Origin: Sipunculus nudus
Lineage: Eukaryota; Annelida; Sipuncula; Golfingiida; Sipunculidae
Reading direction: 5' to 3'
Assembly: GCA_026874595.1 (NCBI GenBank)
Contig: CM049313.1
Coordinates: 55,476,159 to 55,540,158, forward strand
Length of the DNA: 64,000 bases
The position numbers and the translations under genes are program-made. The stretch's first letter is position 1; each line of letters opens with the position of its first letter. This document shows positions 43,049-54,457 of the stretch, one piece after another. The notes beneath the pieces were generated by a model that did no database searches, was not told where the DNA came from, and was given only the letters and a program-made list of their open reading frames with translations.

Positions 43049-43889
43049 CGTAGGATTTTAAACATCTTAATTCGTGCAGAATAACGGCGTTTGTTTTAAA
43101 GTAACTCAGTACAGTTGCGAATTCATGGCACTATAGTAGTATCGATTTCCTAAATAATAAGTGTACCTCGAAAACACATAAATTGGAAAAACATGTACAT
43201 ACTGAAATAAAGTAGATACACATAAAGATATGTATATAGGTAATCCACAGCGCAACTATACTCGGAAGCTGCCTGGCCTGAAATTTATAATTATTTGCAC
43301 TTGTTCAAGAGATATTAAGATGACCAACTTTACATGCACACGGGGCAGGGTTATTCCTGGTCACTGCATGTATTGAGATATATAGTAAACATCATAAATG
43401 TGAAGTACAGGGGTCCGTACTGACAGTGGAACTTCTTTGAAGATATGTTGTACACTCCACGGTAAAATACAGAATTCTGGTTATGAAATGTTATATATAA
43501 ATCGGTTTGAATAGAGCATTATAAACACCACATTGCTACAAGTGAGAAATATGTTACCTAGTCATCATATAAAGTCAATGTAGTATCAGTGGGAGTATAG
43601 TCTATATATATTAATATATAAGTGAAACATACACACAATAAAGCAGTACTTTTGTCACATAATATGCAAGGTGAGGCATTGATATGGGTCAAAACATTCA
43701 TGATGTTTGTTTCATTACACTGATAGTTCCCTGATATTATAATCATGTTCAGCTGACACCATGGGTTTAAGAGGTGAATGTTACCACATACCAGGTAAAG
43801 TAGGTACTACGGAGATTAGTTCGTCAATTGTTTTTACCATCTTGATAGATTCGTCCAAGTGTTTTAAAATGTTGTTTCACATGTGTTAT
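43049..43889. other. Intergenic, nothing recognised
   Basis: AT-rich sequence between the dead LINE and the 76-bp repeat, with only short chance frames. Confidence 0.5.
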
Positions 43890-44370
43890 ATGGGAAGTTC
43901 TTATATTGGTAACTGTCACCCTTCTTTCACTTACTACTCAAGTGAGTGATTTTAATTGGTCCTTATGTTATATGTCCGTGTTATGGGTAACTCTAACCTT
44001 TCTGGCATGGGATACTGTAGTGTGTGTTTTTCCAAGGTTTTATTTAATGTCCGTGTTATGGGTAACCCGAACCTTACGGGCAAGGCTTAACCGGTAAGTA
44101 CTTATCAAAGGTTTATACGATTTGTCCATAATACGAGTAACCCTAACCCTATGGGCATTGAATAGCCCAGCAACTTCGTTTCGCAGGACCCTTTTTATAT
44201 AGGTGATATGTGTAACCCTAACCCTTGGGGCAAGGATAAGTATTAAGTGCTTGTTCTAGATTCCGTTGAAGACCGTGATATGAGTATCCCTAACACTTCG
44301 GGCATGGAATACTAAAGAAAGAGCGTAACTCTGTTGACATGGTACAAGATGTCCGTAATATGGCACATAA
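43890..44370. repeat. Diverged ~76-bp tandem repeat
   Basis: About six units beginning TGTCCGTGTTATGGGTAACC and containing a GGGCAAGG/GGGCATGG motif, spaced about 74-78 bp. A related unit occurs at 38829-38890. Confidence 0.65.
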
Positions 44371-44675
44371 TGAACCAAGTCGCAGTATAATTACCATGGA
44401 TACTTGGGACCTCTGAAAAACATGTACTGTAAACAATGATTTGTTGCCTCGGGAATCAGGTTTGTTCCCTTTTGATGTAACTAATTTGTATGTATCGTAT
44501 ATTCCTGAGAAAAAATGAATTGGGACAACTGTGTGGCCATGTATTATCGAAGTAAGCGCAAGACACTAGTTACATGTTACAAAAAGTCCGTAATATGGGT
44601 ATTTGTCGTGAATTTCTGAGAGAAATTAATTTGAACAACTCTTTTGGCATGGATTACCAAAGTACATTACGTGAA

Positions 44676-44969
44676 TTAAGGTTTTGGCACAAGAATACAT
44701 GGTGAACTCCAGTTACTGTTACTAGGTCCAATTAAATCATTGTCCAGCAAATATTGAATCTCATCCTGTAGATACTTTTGCTTTTCTGGATTCAGTCTAT
44801 ATTGACGTTGCTTGACTGCGCTTGCCTCGCCAACATCGACGTCATGGCACATGTAAGTTCGCTTTGGAATGTCACTAAACAAATGTCCCCAATTCCGCAG
44901 CAGGGTCTTGAGGTCTTGTTGTTGGTGTGCGGTAAGGTGTGACAGTTTGGCAGCCAGGTTTTTAAGCAC
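44676..44969 (-). pseudogene. N-terminal fragment of gypsy-like reverse transcriptase
   Basis: About 98 codons, with LSHLTAHQQQDLKTLLRNWG, HDVDVGEASAVKQRQYRLNP and IGPSNSNWSSPCILVPKP. This is the segment that precedes the catalytic palm in Ty3/gypsy RT. The element ends here abruptly; no YxDD box or RNase H follows. Confidence 0.8.
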
Positions 44970-45067
44970 GTCTGAGTTTTTTAATGGTACTGTACTACAC
45001 TGAATATCTACATCACACTTACAATTAGTATCTACTTTAACTTGGTCAATGTCAGTATTTACACAAT

Positions 45068-46616
45068 TTATAGCATTGTAACATTTTGTACAACATCTGA
45101 TGTGCTATTTCTGTCATAATATGGTTTTAACATGTTAACATGGCACAGTTGTTTCTTCTTACATCTATCTGGTGTCAACAGTATGTAATTTAAATCACTG
45201 ACTTTCTTGTCAACAATGTAAGGACCAAAATTCCTAGCTTGCAGAGGTCTGCCAGGGATGGGAAGTAAGGCAAGGACCTTTTCAACAGGCTCAAACGCCC
45301 GACTTAGAGTGTGCCTGTCATACTTTGTTTTCATTTTACTTTGTGCAGATTTTAGATTTGACTTTGCAATCTCACAAGCATTGTGTAGTTTAGTGCGGAA
45401 GTCTGAGACATACTGCAGTAAACTAAGAGAATCAGGATTTTCACACAAGAGTTTTTCTTTAAGCAGTTTCAATGGACCTCGAACGGAATGTCCAAAAACT
45501 GGTTCAAAGGGACTGAACCCCAAGGACTCTTTGAAAGGATTCGCTGACAGCAAACAACAATAGGTGGATTCCTTCATCCCAGTCTTTCTGTGTGTCATAG
45601 CAATAAGTCCTGATCATGTTTTTTCATGTCTGGTGAAAACGCTCGAGGGCGCCCTGACTTTCAGGATGGTATGGCGAAGAGCTGTACTGTTTTATACCTA
45701 GCTCAAGCATAACTTGTTGGAATAAACCAGACATAAAATTAGACCCTTGGTCAGGCTGGACGGATTTTGGCAATCCAAAAGTTGTAAAAAAACTTGGTGA
45801 GAGCTTTGACAACACTTTTGGCATTAATTTTGCGCAATGGTATTGCCTCAGGGAACCTGGTAGATGCGCACATAATTGTCGGCAAGTATTCATGTCCAGA
45901 TTTTGTTTTGGGCAGTGGTCCAACACAATCAACAATAATCCTACTGAATGGTTCCTCGAAAGCAGGATTAGTCCTAAGTAGGCCTTAGGAGGATTCTGAC
46001 TGGGCTTGCCTACCATCTGGCATGTATAGCATGATTTAAAATATTGTACAACATCTTTCCTGAGGTTAGGCCAATAGAAGTGTGTACTAACTTTCTGATA
46101 AGTTTTATTTATACCTAAATGGCCAGACAAAGGAGCCTCATGTGCCATGCCTAGAACTTCACTGCGAAAGCTTTTGGGCATTACTATTTGATGTTTGATG
46201 GCCCACTCATCATCAGCGCATACATCAGGTGATCGCCATTTACGCATAAGCACTCCATTTTTTACATAGAAACAAACTGGGTTCTGTGACAGTTCATCTT
46301 TAGAAATTGCCCTGGGAAACGAACATGAAATATCAGGGTCCTTATGCTGTTCCGCGAAAATTTCTGACCATGAGAATGCTGCATCCTGTACGGGCGAGTC
46401 ATTAAACGAATCACTAGTGACTCCTAGAGTGTTATTATATGGACCATTATCCTCATGTGTGTTTTCCTTGGCCATAGACCCAGTTACAACACATGAAGAA
46501 TACAAACCAGGAATTTCCTGACTTCCCGGATCAGTGTCCTGATCAAGTGACGGCTTTTCTGTCACTATTGGTACAGGCTGTACTTTATCACCTGCAACAT
46601 CATTGCCTAGTAGCAA
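45068..46616 (-). pseudogene. Integrase of the gypsy-like element, frameshifted
   Basis: The HHCC zinc-binding domain is visible (AHEAPLSGHLGINKTY, then CYTCQMVGKP). In the catalytic core, the first Asp (IIVDCVGPLPKTKSGHEY) lies in an alternative frame between about 45975 and 45800. The second (VQPDQGSNFMSG) and the Glu (QGALERFHQT) lie in the main frame, so two compensating indels flank the middle. A further break near 45610 leads to the C-terminal part (45598-45068) with GFSPFEPVFGHSVRGPL and a chromatin-binding-type tail (PIPGRPLQARNFGPYIV). It inserts element DNA into the genome; not functional here. Confidence 0.82.
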
Positions 46617-46860
46617 CTGAATTCCCTTAAAGGGTGTAGTAGTTCTTATGCCGACAGTAATATTCCCAGAAATTAAATCTGACTTTAAATGGATACTGTG
46701 AAGCGGATATAAGTGTGCCTGGCTGAAAACACACCATTAACAAGTGCATGTGCACCAGTAAAGGACCTATTAGAAATTGGCAAAGTGTTTGCTAACATGA
46801 GAGTCTGGCCTGAACCAGTGTCCCTCAAAATTATAATAGGGTAGAATCTGAAAAATCACT
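46600..46860 (-). pseudogene. Retropepsin-like protease remnant
   Basis: IILRDTGSGQTLMLANTLPI is encoded around 46850-46790, with the active-site DTG(S) at 46822-46814. The C-terminal motif LLGNDVAGDKV lies near 46616. A frame break separates the two, so it is broken. It directly precedes the integrase with no RT motifs between. Confidence 0.72.
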
Positions 46861-47299
46861 TGAAAGTGATGCAAAACCATCATGTATGAATGGCTCAAAT
46901 AACTCCATTTCAGAGTCAGGAAAGGAATCTTCTACCTCAGCTTCATTAAACAAAGAACTGACATTGACCGTGTCAGTCATAAAATCTGTTTCAGAGTCAT
47001 TTAAGGAATCTACATCCTTTTTATCATGAAACTCTTTATGGGAGTCAACAGAGGAATTTTCTTCAGCAGAAACAAACTTCTGTTTCTCATAAGAGCACCT
47101 GGCCTCATTTGAAATACTCTTGTAGAGTCATAAAAGGACTTAGACTTATCCAGAGAATACTCCTCGCAGGAGTCTTGAAAGGACCTAGTCTTATTAAATT
47201 CCTCGCAGTATTCAACTGAGGTTTTTACCCCGCAAGCCACGGATTCTCCTTTGGATTCAGACGGCACTTGGGCCTCCGTAGCATCAAACTCTTTAATGG

Positions 47300-48584
47300 A
47301 GTCAATAAAGAGTTGTACCCCTTTTTTTCATGAAAAGAGCCCGGCTCTTGTACTATGCTATGCATAGATTTTGAAACAAAACCAGAAGGAATGCTATTTG
47401 CTTTATTCGCAAGTTTCCAGCAGTCAGATATTAGATGACCTTCCTTCTTGCAGTAATTACAGATTTTCTTTGAAAATTACTGGCCTTGGTTGGACTTGGA
47501 AACAGTGGACGTGGGCTGAGGTGTAGTAATGGACTTCAACAATCAGGACTACTAGTACTGGCTGACTGCGCTTTAAACTTCTTTTGACCATACTGATTTA
47601 CATTCTTGTTTGTGAATTACTGGTTTGATTTGCTAGTTAAGGACATTTTGTGTTTTAATGAATAATCATCAGCTAATTGAGCAGCAATTTGTAGTGTTTC
47701 AGGACTTTTCTCATCGAGAAAAGATTTAACATATGCGTTTATTATATAATGCAGCGCTTAAATTCTTCAAGCAAAATCAACCGGCGCAAATTGTCATAAT
47801 CTTTCAATACATTTTTAGAACTACACCAGCGATCAAAAAACTGCTCTTTTGGCCTAGCAAATTCGACGTAGGTCTGATTTTTGTGCTTTTCCGAATTTCT
47901 GAATTTCTGGCGGTAAGCCTCCGGAACTTACTCATAACCTTTTAGGATTAGCCGTTTTACCAACTGCAGCTTCTACTGAAAGCTCGGTATAAATTTCTCT
48001 GGCCTTGCCAGTCAACACACTTTGTAACAGCATAGTCCAATTTTCCTTAGACCATTTTAAATTGTCAGCTACCTTCTCAAAGTGTAATAAATATTTATCA
48101 ACCTCTTTTTCTTGAAAAGGTAGGACAAGTCTGATATGTTTAATAACATCAAAACTGTGAGTTGGGGCAGCACTTAGACTACGTTCTACTTTAAGTCTTT
48201 CTAACTCCAGTCGTTTTAACCCAATTTCTTTTTCTTTTCTGTCTCTTTCTATTTCTATTTCTAGTCTTTCTCTTTCCAACCGTTCTAACCTCTCTTTTTC
48301 TAATTCTAACTGTATTAAAGTTAGCTCATGTTGCATTTCCAACTTTTTCAATTCTAATTGCATGGCAAGGCTGTCATTTTCTGATGTTTCAACTTCAGTC
48401 TCTTCAATTAAACCGTTGTTAACTAGATCTTGCATGATTTCAGCAATGATATCAGGCTTTCTCAAAGATCTTTTCACACTTAGCCCTAAGTGTTGTCCCA
48501 AACTCAACAACTGTTCTTTCACAACTGTTCAAGTTGATCAGGGTCTGGATCGTCAACAAATGTCTCAGGTTTGAAATCTGCCAT
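47300..48584 (-). pseudogene. Gag region with coiled coil and CCHC zinc knuckle, frameshifted
   Basis: The probable start is ATG at 48584 (MADFKPETFVDDPDPDQLEQ). A frame break near 48525 leads into a 196-codon open piece (48522-47932) with a long charged coiled coil (LELEKERLERLERERLEIEI) and a capsid-like stretch including FEKVADNLKWSKENW. After further breaks, a zinc knuckle CNYCKKEGHLISDC (C-x2-C-x4-H-x4-C) is encoded at 47461-47420. Gag packages the element RNA into particles; this copy could not make an intact one. Confidence 0.78.
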
Positions 48585-48599
48585 GTTAGGATGTCCAAA

Positions 48600-49005
48600 A
48601 AATAACAAAAAACCACTGAGACACGTCGGATAAAGTCCCAGAAATTGACGCACGCTTTTGCGTTATCTGGAAAATCTTCTCTGCTCTCTGCACTCGGTTC
48701 TAAAACACAGCCCCTTTATATACTCTTCACCCTAAGCCGAGAATATTTTACTTCTAGAACATTCGAAGAATAATACATTATACACGGTAAGCACGCGTCA
48801 CAGGAATTCTCTAGAAAAAACATCGCTGTGTGTATCTCTTCATACCAGGGTCATCACGTGACCTCGGCCAGGCGTGAAAACTTCTAGCTAGCATGACAAC
48901 GAGAGTTCAACCAGTACGGATTAAACATAAAGTGCAACAAGCGGCCCGGCTAGGGTGTCACCAAACGAGTTACGCCCGTGTCATACAATAAAAATAGCAC
49001 CTGTA
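48600..49005 (-). repeat. Putative 5' LTR of the gypsy-like element
   Basis: The region between the 47-bp array and the gag ATG, read on the minus strand. It begins near TGTTACAGG and contains a TATA box (GTATATAAAGG near 48715) about 130 bp before the gag start, consistent with U3/R. No second LTR is in the window for confirmation and no primer-binding site was identified, so the boundaries are approximate. Confidence 0.45.
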
Positions 49006-50290
49006 ACAGTGTATGACAGGTATATTACAGACGTTTCCTAGGTCCTATATACATGATGTATGATAGGTTTATTACAGACGGTTCCTGGCTCCTACATACA
49101 TGATGTACGACAGGATTATTACAGACGGTATCTAGCTGATACTTACATGATGTATACCAAGTATATTACAGACGGTCCTTATAGCTCATGCTTAGTTGTT
49201 GACTGGTATATTACAGACGGTACCTGGCTAATACTTACATGGTGTATAACAGGTATAAAACAGACGGTTCCTGGCTCCTACATACATGATGTATGACAGG
49301 TATATTACAGACGGTTCCTGGCTCCTACGTACATGATGTATGACAGGTATATTACAGACGGTACCTGGCTCCTACATACATGATGTATGACAGGTATATT
49401 ACAGACGGTATTTAGCTCATACTTACAAGATGTATGACTCGTGTAAAAAGACGGTACCTAGCTCATACGTTATTATTGTCTGGTATATTACAGACGGTAC
49501 CTAGCCCATAAATGCATGTTGTTTGACAGGTATATTACTGACGATAACTTGCTCCTACATATATAATGTTTGACAGGTATATAACAGACGGTACATAGCT
49601 CATACTTACATGATGAATCACAGGTATCTTACAGACGGTATCTGGCTCATACTTACATGATGTATGACAGGTATATTACAGACGATACTTAGCTCATACT
49701 TACATGATGTATGACAGGTATATTACAGACGGTACTTAGCTCATACTTACATGATGTGTGACAGGTATATTACAGACGATACTTAGCTCATACTTACATG
49801 ATGTATGACAGGTATATTACAGACGATACTTAGCTCATACTTACATGATGTATGACAGGTATATAACAGACGGTACCTAGCTTCTACAAACATGATGTAT
49901 GACAGGTATGTTACAGACGGTATCTGGCTCATACCTACATAATATATGACAGGTATATTACAGACGGTATCTAGTTCATACCTACATGTTGTATGACAGG
50001 TATATAACAGACGATACCTAGCTCCTACTTACATGACGTACGACAGGTATATTACAGACGGTACCTAAGTCCTACTTACATGATGTGTGACAAGTTTAGT
50101 ACAGACGGTTCCTAGCTTATACTTTCATAATGTATGATAGGTATATTACAGACGGTACCTGGCTCATACTTACATGATGTATGTCGGGTATATTACAGAC
50201 GGTACCTGGATCATACTTTCATCATGTATGACAGTTATATTACAGACGGTACCTCGCTTATACTTACATAATGTATGACAGGTATATTAA
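48995..50290. repeat. Second 47-bp minisatellite (about 27 diverged units) behind the SLC22 pseudogene
   Basis: Same unit and orientation as the 7.5-11.2 kb array (ACAGGTATATTACAGACGGT core), but with more substitutions and some indels. The sequence to its right (50290-50700) aligns with intron 3 of gene 1 (about 11400-11790), so it holds the equivalent place in the duplicated block with the exon 4 body deleted. Its left neighbour is the LTR element. Confidence 0.9.
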
Positions 50291-51132
50291 AGACGATCCT
50301 AAATATATTCTTTTTAATGGAGTGTTTTAACAGTGTCGTATTTCGATAAAGCCATAGCTTCTCACGCGGTATGATTTTAACTCTCCCATTCATTACAAAG
50401 AGATAATAAGGTGCTCATAATACTCTGGTAAAGTGAAAACAGTCAGTATGAAATAAAATATGGACATTTACATTTGTAAGAAGATTAGTAGTGAAAATAA
50501 TTTTCAATTTCAGTCTGTGGAAATATACAAATGCAAGCCAGAAGGAGTGCGAGTCACAATTTACCTTTTTCATGGCTACTCTGCAGGTAAGCTCTGCTGT
50601 CCAGAAGAAAGACCCTTTATATCCGGTGAATAGTTCTTGCATTGAGCCGGATTCTCAAATTTATCCCATCTCACAATTATTTTTCATGTGATCAAATCAT
50701 AACACAAAATCACTGTTGCTATTATATTTAGAAACTAAAAAATAGAATATATATTATAAAACTTCGTATACTTTTGTTAGGCTGCAGATCCCAACACATT
50801 TTCTTCAGTTGTTAAGTAAATGTTAATCTTTTTCAATACTATGCAAAAGAAGTACACGGTGCACGTGGTAATAAAAGCAAGTATAACAACATTTTCATGA
50901 GCGTGGGCGCTGCACCTAACAACCGTCTAGTGTCTTTTGATCAAATTAACCCGAATTGGAGGAATGCAAGGGAGAGGGTCACACATTAACCTCTCCATGA
51001 TTAAGGATTTTTTCTTTATAATTTGAGAAATAACAGAATTTGCCAAATAAACCGGACCCGACCACTATGTGCCAATATTCGCCGGAAGGTGGCTCCATCG
51101 AGGTTTTAAAGGCCTTTTGTAACAAATTTTAT

Positions 51133-51502
51133 CTTCGTGACGATGGATGATATAAAAAACAGACTGATCATATAGCCTGCCGTTTTGATATTTCATTGGC
51201 TCCAAATTGCTGCCGTTGATGCCATCACTAAGATGCTCTTATATTTCCTCTGCTTACCTGAGAATAGTTTTTCTGATACAATTTTCAAGAACTAAAGACA
51301 TTCTCTTCGGCTTTTTCTTCTAAAGGAATCCGGGGACATTGTATCAATGTTTCTGCGTCGCTCTAAGAAAGACTATGCCTGTATTGTTGATAGCAAAGGC
51401 AAAATCCGATATTGCGAATATTATGAAGACACAAAATTGGTGCTTACCACAAGTCCTTATAGATTCTTGAAGTTCGTTAAACTCGATTTTCCTCGGGGGC
51501 AT
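51133..51502 (-). pseudogene. Decayed exon 1 of a fourth SLC22 gene (copy of gene 1)
   Basis: Homologous to gene 1 exon 1. It opens MPPRKIEFNELQ at 51502, but the Trp codon of the KHWCN motif has become TGA, an internal segment of about 50 bp after the loop is missing, and the donor GT has become AT (the flank reads ATAAAATTT where gene 1 has GTGAAATTT). Exons 2 and 3 and the body of exon 4 are absent between here and the array at 50290, although flanking intron sequence still aligns. Its head-to-head position to gene 3 mirrors gene 1 and gene 2. It is not expected to make a transporter. Confidence 0.88.
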
Positions 51503-52165
51503 TTCTTTCTGCTCTTTTGTCTTTCGTCAAAAAACACAATTGTTCGTGCTTACGACTTGAGTTCTACAGATCATGATTTAACTGAAAAGGACCTTGTGTA
51601 ACATTATCTATGCAAAAGCAAGCTTTTATGTACAAGGTAATTAATCTTCGCTTTTTATGACGTACACTCGGTCTAAAATCCTACATGTCAAAATGAGCGC
51701 CAACAATAGTGAACGATGCCACAATTCTGCTATGTCATAAATGGGTACATCAACATATAAGGCTGTGCATGTACAATTGAACTCAGTTAATAGACCTTGT
51801 TATGAGCCCATCACCCATAAAGAAACGTAGATCACGAAGGCCTTCTAAATTGCTCATTTAAAATGACGTTTACCTGTAAGCATATTTGTCCTCATAGCGT
51901 CTAAGTTAAGTGTGTTCATTCATTTATGGTAATTCCTCTTATTTATTCTAAAGAGCAAGGTGTAGAGTATAACTAAGGTTTTCTTCTGCACGGCTTCATA
52001 GCAAAGAATCCCAATCTCTGATCTGTACAGTCACTCAGTGAGATTCAAGGGAAAATACCTAAATGGACGATTTATAAAGCCTAACTTTATTTGATACTAA
52101 CAGCTTATATTCTCTATGTATGAACTCTTACACATTGCTTGCAACCAATATATTTATATTGCAGT

Positions 52166-52166
<1 letters not shown>

Positions 52167-52203
<37 letters not shown>
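52167..52203. repeat. (GT)n microsatellite
   Basis: About 18 GT units upstream of gene 3. Confidence 0.95.
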
Positions 52204-52210
<7 letters not shown>

Positions 52211-52314
52211 GGATAGAGAGAAGTTTATGTTGTGAGAAAAACTGTGACATATTTGAAATTTGTGAGAAATTATTACAGAATATTACAGAACAGATGATGA
52301 ACAGTCGAGTGATA

Positions 52315-52545
52315 AAACACCCGGATCCCTCCGCTTGCGACCCGGGTCCGATATCCGTCTAGTTGCCATGAAAGTGGGTTGTAGTGGCCCATCCAAAGTC
52401 GGTGGCTTTCTCCTGGTCCTCCGGTTTCCTTCACTTCTACAAATTGCCGAACGCCACCATCTGAGCCATGAAGGCTCATTCGTATCAGTTATTATAACTA
52501 GTTGTCAACTTATGTAAAATAAATAAAGATTATTTCAAATCTGCA
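52315..52545 (+). mobile_element. SINE, family B, duplicated copy upstream of gene 3
   Basis: Same body (TTCTCCTGGTCCTCCGGTTT) and tail (AAATAAATAAAG) as at 14945, in the same relative position, so it was inserted before the block duplication. Confidence 0.6.
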
Positions 52546-54040
52546 AATGTTTACAAATAAAATTGCATCGTTTTCATGCTCTGTCCGCACTATGAGGTTG
52601 TTATCGCCGAGGCTAAGCGGACGTCTACCGATGTGCTACCTCAGGAGGGTTTGCGTATGTTAAAATAATCATCCAGTGTTACCACGATGTCACCCCGATA
52701 CGTCCCGGTGTTAAGCCGTCTCATTTATATGGGGTCTTTCCTGACCAATGGTCTATTCCTTCTATTCACCTGCCATACATAAAAATTTATGTGATTCCTT
52801 GCTAATTCTACAAACATATTTATGAACTGTAGTTAATTCCTAATGAGGATGTTTCTTAAGTGTTATGCCTCTGTGACGTATGTATCTACAAACTGTTTGT
52901 AAACATGAAACATGCGCCCATATTAACATACAGAAAAAAACCATGTAAACTGACGGTTGTTGTTTGCATATGAGGGTAAGTTGAAAGGTCACTATAGTTG
53001 TTAAACGCAATGTGCAAAACTCTTGTTCGTCAACTTCCAGCTAGTTGTCCTTGTGGAATGTATTTTGTGGGCCCCACCTGTTATTTACACGTGGATATAA
53101 ACAACATTAATAGCTGCCTGTTTACCGTTTGATCGGCGTTTTCTGGCTACCTTTAAGAAGGTTTCCAGGAATTACCTTTAGTTAATATTGGAATAGGTCC
53201 CTTTAACAACGTTCAGTAGTTTTGCGTTATCCTACTAACATACAAAACAGGCAACAAACGAGCACGGGAAAATCTTTGCGCAGGTAATAAATGTGCCAAT
53301 TTCTATTATTTAGAATTTTTTTTAAATTCCCGAATTTGTAAATTTAAATTCTGAAGTTCTATGAATCTAACGTCATGTAAATCACGTAGTCCTCTCAGCC
53401 ACATGTCAATCACATAGTCCTCTCATCCACTACAATCTTTTGAATATGAAACAACGAAATGTTGAAATCCGCTAAAAATGTGTGGTTTTTTGTTAGGTAA
53501 ACTTGCAAGTTTGAATAAATGATGTTGCTAATGTTCTTAACTATTATTTTTCATTTTAACCATCATGCCACGTAAATTGAATATACAATACATAGTTTCT
53601 GGGAGACTGCATTTATTTTTTCTCATTGTGTATACACATATTCATCAACATTAAACGGCTAACTTTATTTTAAGTAGCGATGCATTGACTGAGATTAGTT
53701 CAAAGCATATTGACGAGACCGATAAGGAGAGATATATTACAAAGTCTACATATAGATAAACAACAATAAAGCGGCTGTTTGACTAGGATTATAGAGGTAT
53801 TGTTCAATATTGTGGACACATTGGATCACGCAAAGGCAAGAATCAAAAGTTTACAACTGATATGGGAAATCGATAGCATTTAAATATAAGAGGACATATA
53901 ACTGTAGGTACTGACTTGAGTCCTCACCTGTGAGCAGGAAACTAATCTTGAGAGAGACTTGAGTGTATTGTTTTCCGAGCTGAACGGGAGTGTCACAAAC
54001 TAATGTAAATTGTGGCAGGAAACAGACACCGCCTGAAGAA

Positions 54041-54457
54041 ATGGCCCCTAAAAAGATGCAGTTTTATGAACTACAAAAAGCTATAGGGACTTGTGGTTTG
54101 TACCAAATTCGGGTGTATATCATTTGCTCATTATCGGGTTTAATTTTCGCTTTCAACAATGTTGGAATGGTATTTCTCGGAGCGACGCCGAAACATTGGT
54201 GCAATGTCCCCGAGCTAAGAGAAATGAATCTAAGCGTTGACGTACTCAAGAACTACAGCATTCCTTTGGAAGAGAGAGATGGACAAACTGCCTTCGGCTC
54301 CTATAAAATGTATCAGAGAAACTATTCCCAGACGAGCAGAGATGACATCTTTGACGAGCTAAGCAGTGGCGTGAACCAAAGCAATCTGAAGACTATGTCG
54401 TGTAATAACAGCTGGCATTATGACACATCTATTTATCTATCCGCTATCGTCACAAAG
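54041..54457 (+). CDS. Gene 3 exon 1
   Basis: 417 bp, M APKKMQFYELQ to VTK, donor GTCAGT. One loop Cys differs: SYKMYQ where genes 1 and 2 have SCKMYQ. Confidence 0.92.

Larger units (their letters stand above)
44676..49005 (-). mobile_element. Ty3/gypsy-like LTR retrotransposon, 3'-truncated, with integrase upstream of RT
   Basis: Read from right to left: putative 5' LTR (about 49005-48600), gag (48584 to about 47300), retropepsin DTGS (46822-46814) and LLGNDVAG (near 46616), integrase (46616-45068), then the N-terminal part of reverse transcriptase (44969-44676). Standard Ty3/gypsy order is protease, RT, RNase H, integrase. Here no RT motif lies between protease and integrase, and RT follows integrase, as in the Gmr1-like group with copia-like order. 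The element stops inside RT at LVPKP; the RT palm, RNase H and 3' LTR are missing. Several frameshifts are present, so it is inactive. Confidence 0.82.
51503..54040. promoter_or_regulatory. Upstream region of gene 3, duplicated copy of the divergent promoter interval
   Basis: 2.5 kb aligning in blocks with 14023-15914. It includes a (GT)n tract at about 52167-52203 where the other copy has (AG)n, and the same SINE at 52315-52545. The last 300 bp before gene 3 are nearly identical to the flank of gene 2. The stretch 52870-53690 has no visible counterpart in the other copy and no recognisable gene. Confidence 0.5.

Noticed and set aside
44125-44235. Telomere-like CTAACCCT motifs
   Set aside because: The motif is isolated within diverged 76-bp units and is not a TTAGGG tandem array.
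49060-49296. 78-codon frame in the second minisatellite
   Set aside because: The frame is a by-product of the repeat with no coding signature.
53990-54040. Upstream extension of gene 3 to an earlier start
   Set aside because: The conserved start among paralogues is MAPKKM/MAPRKM at 54041; the upstream codons have no ATG shared with gene 1.
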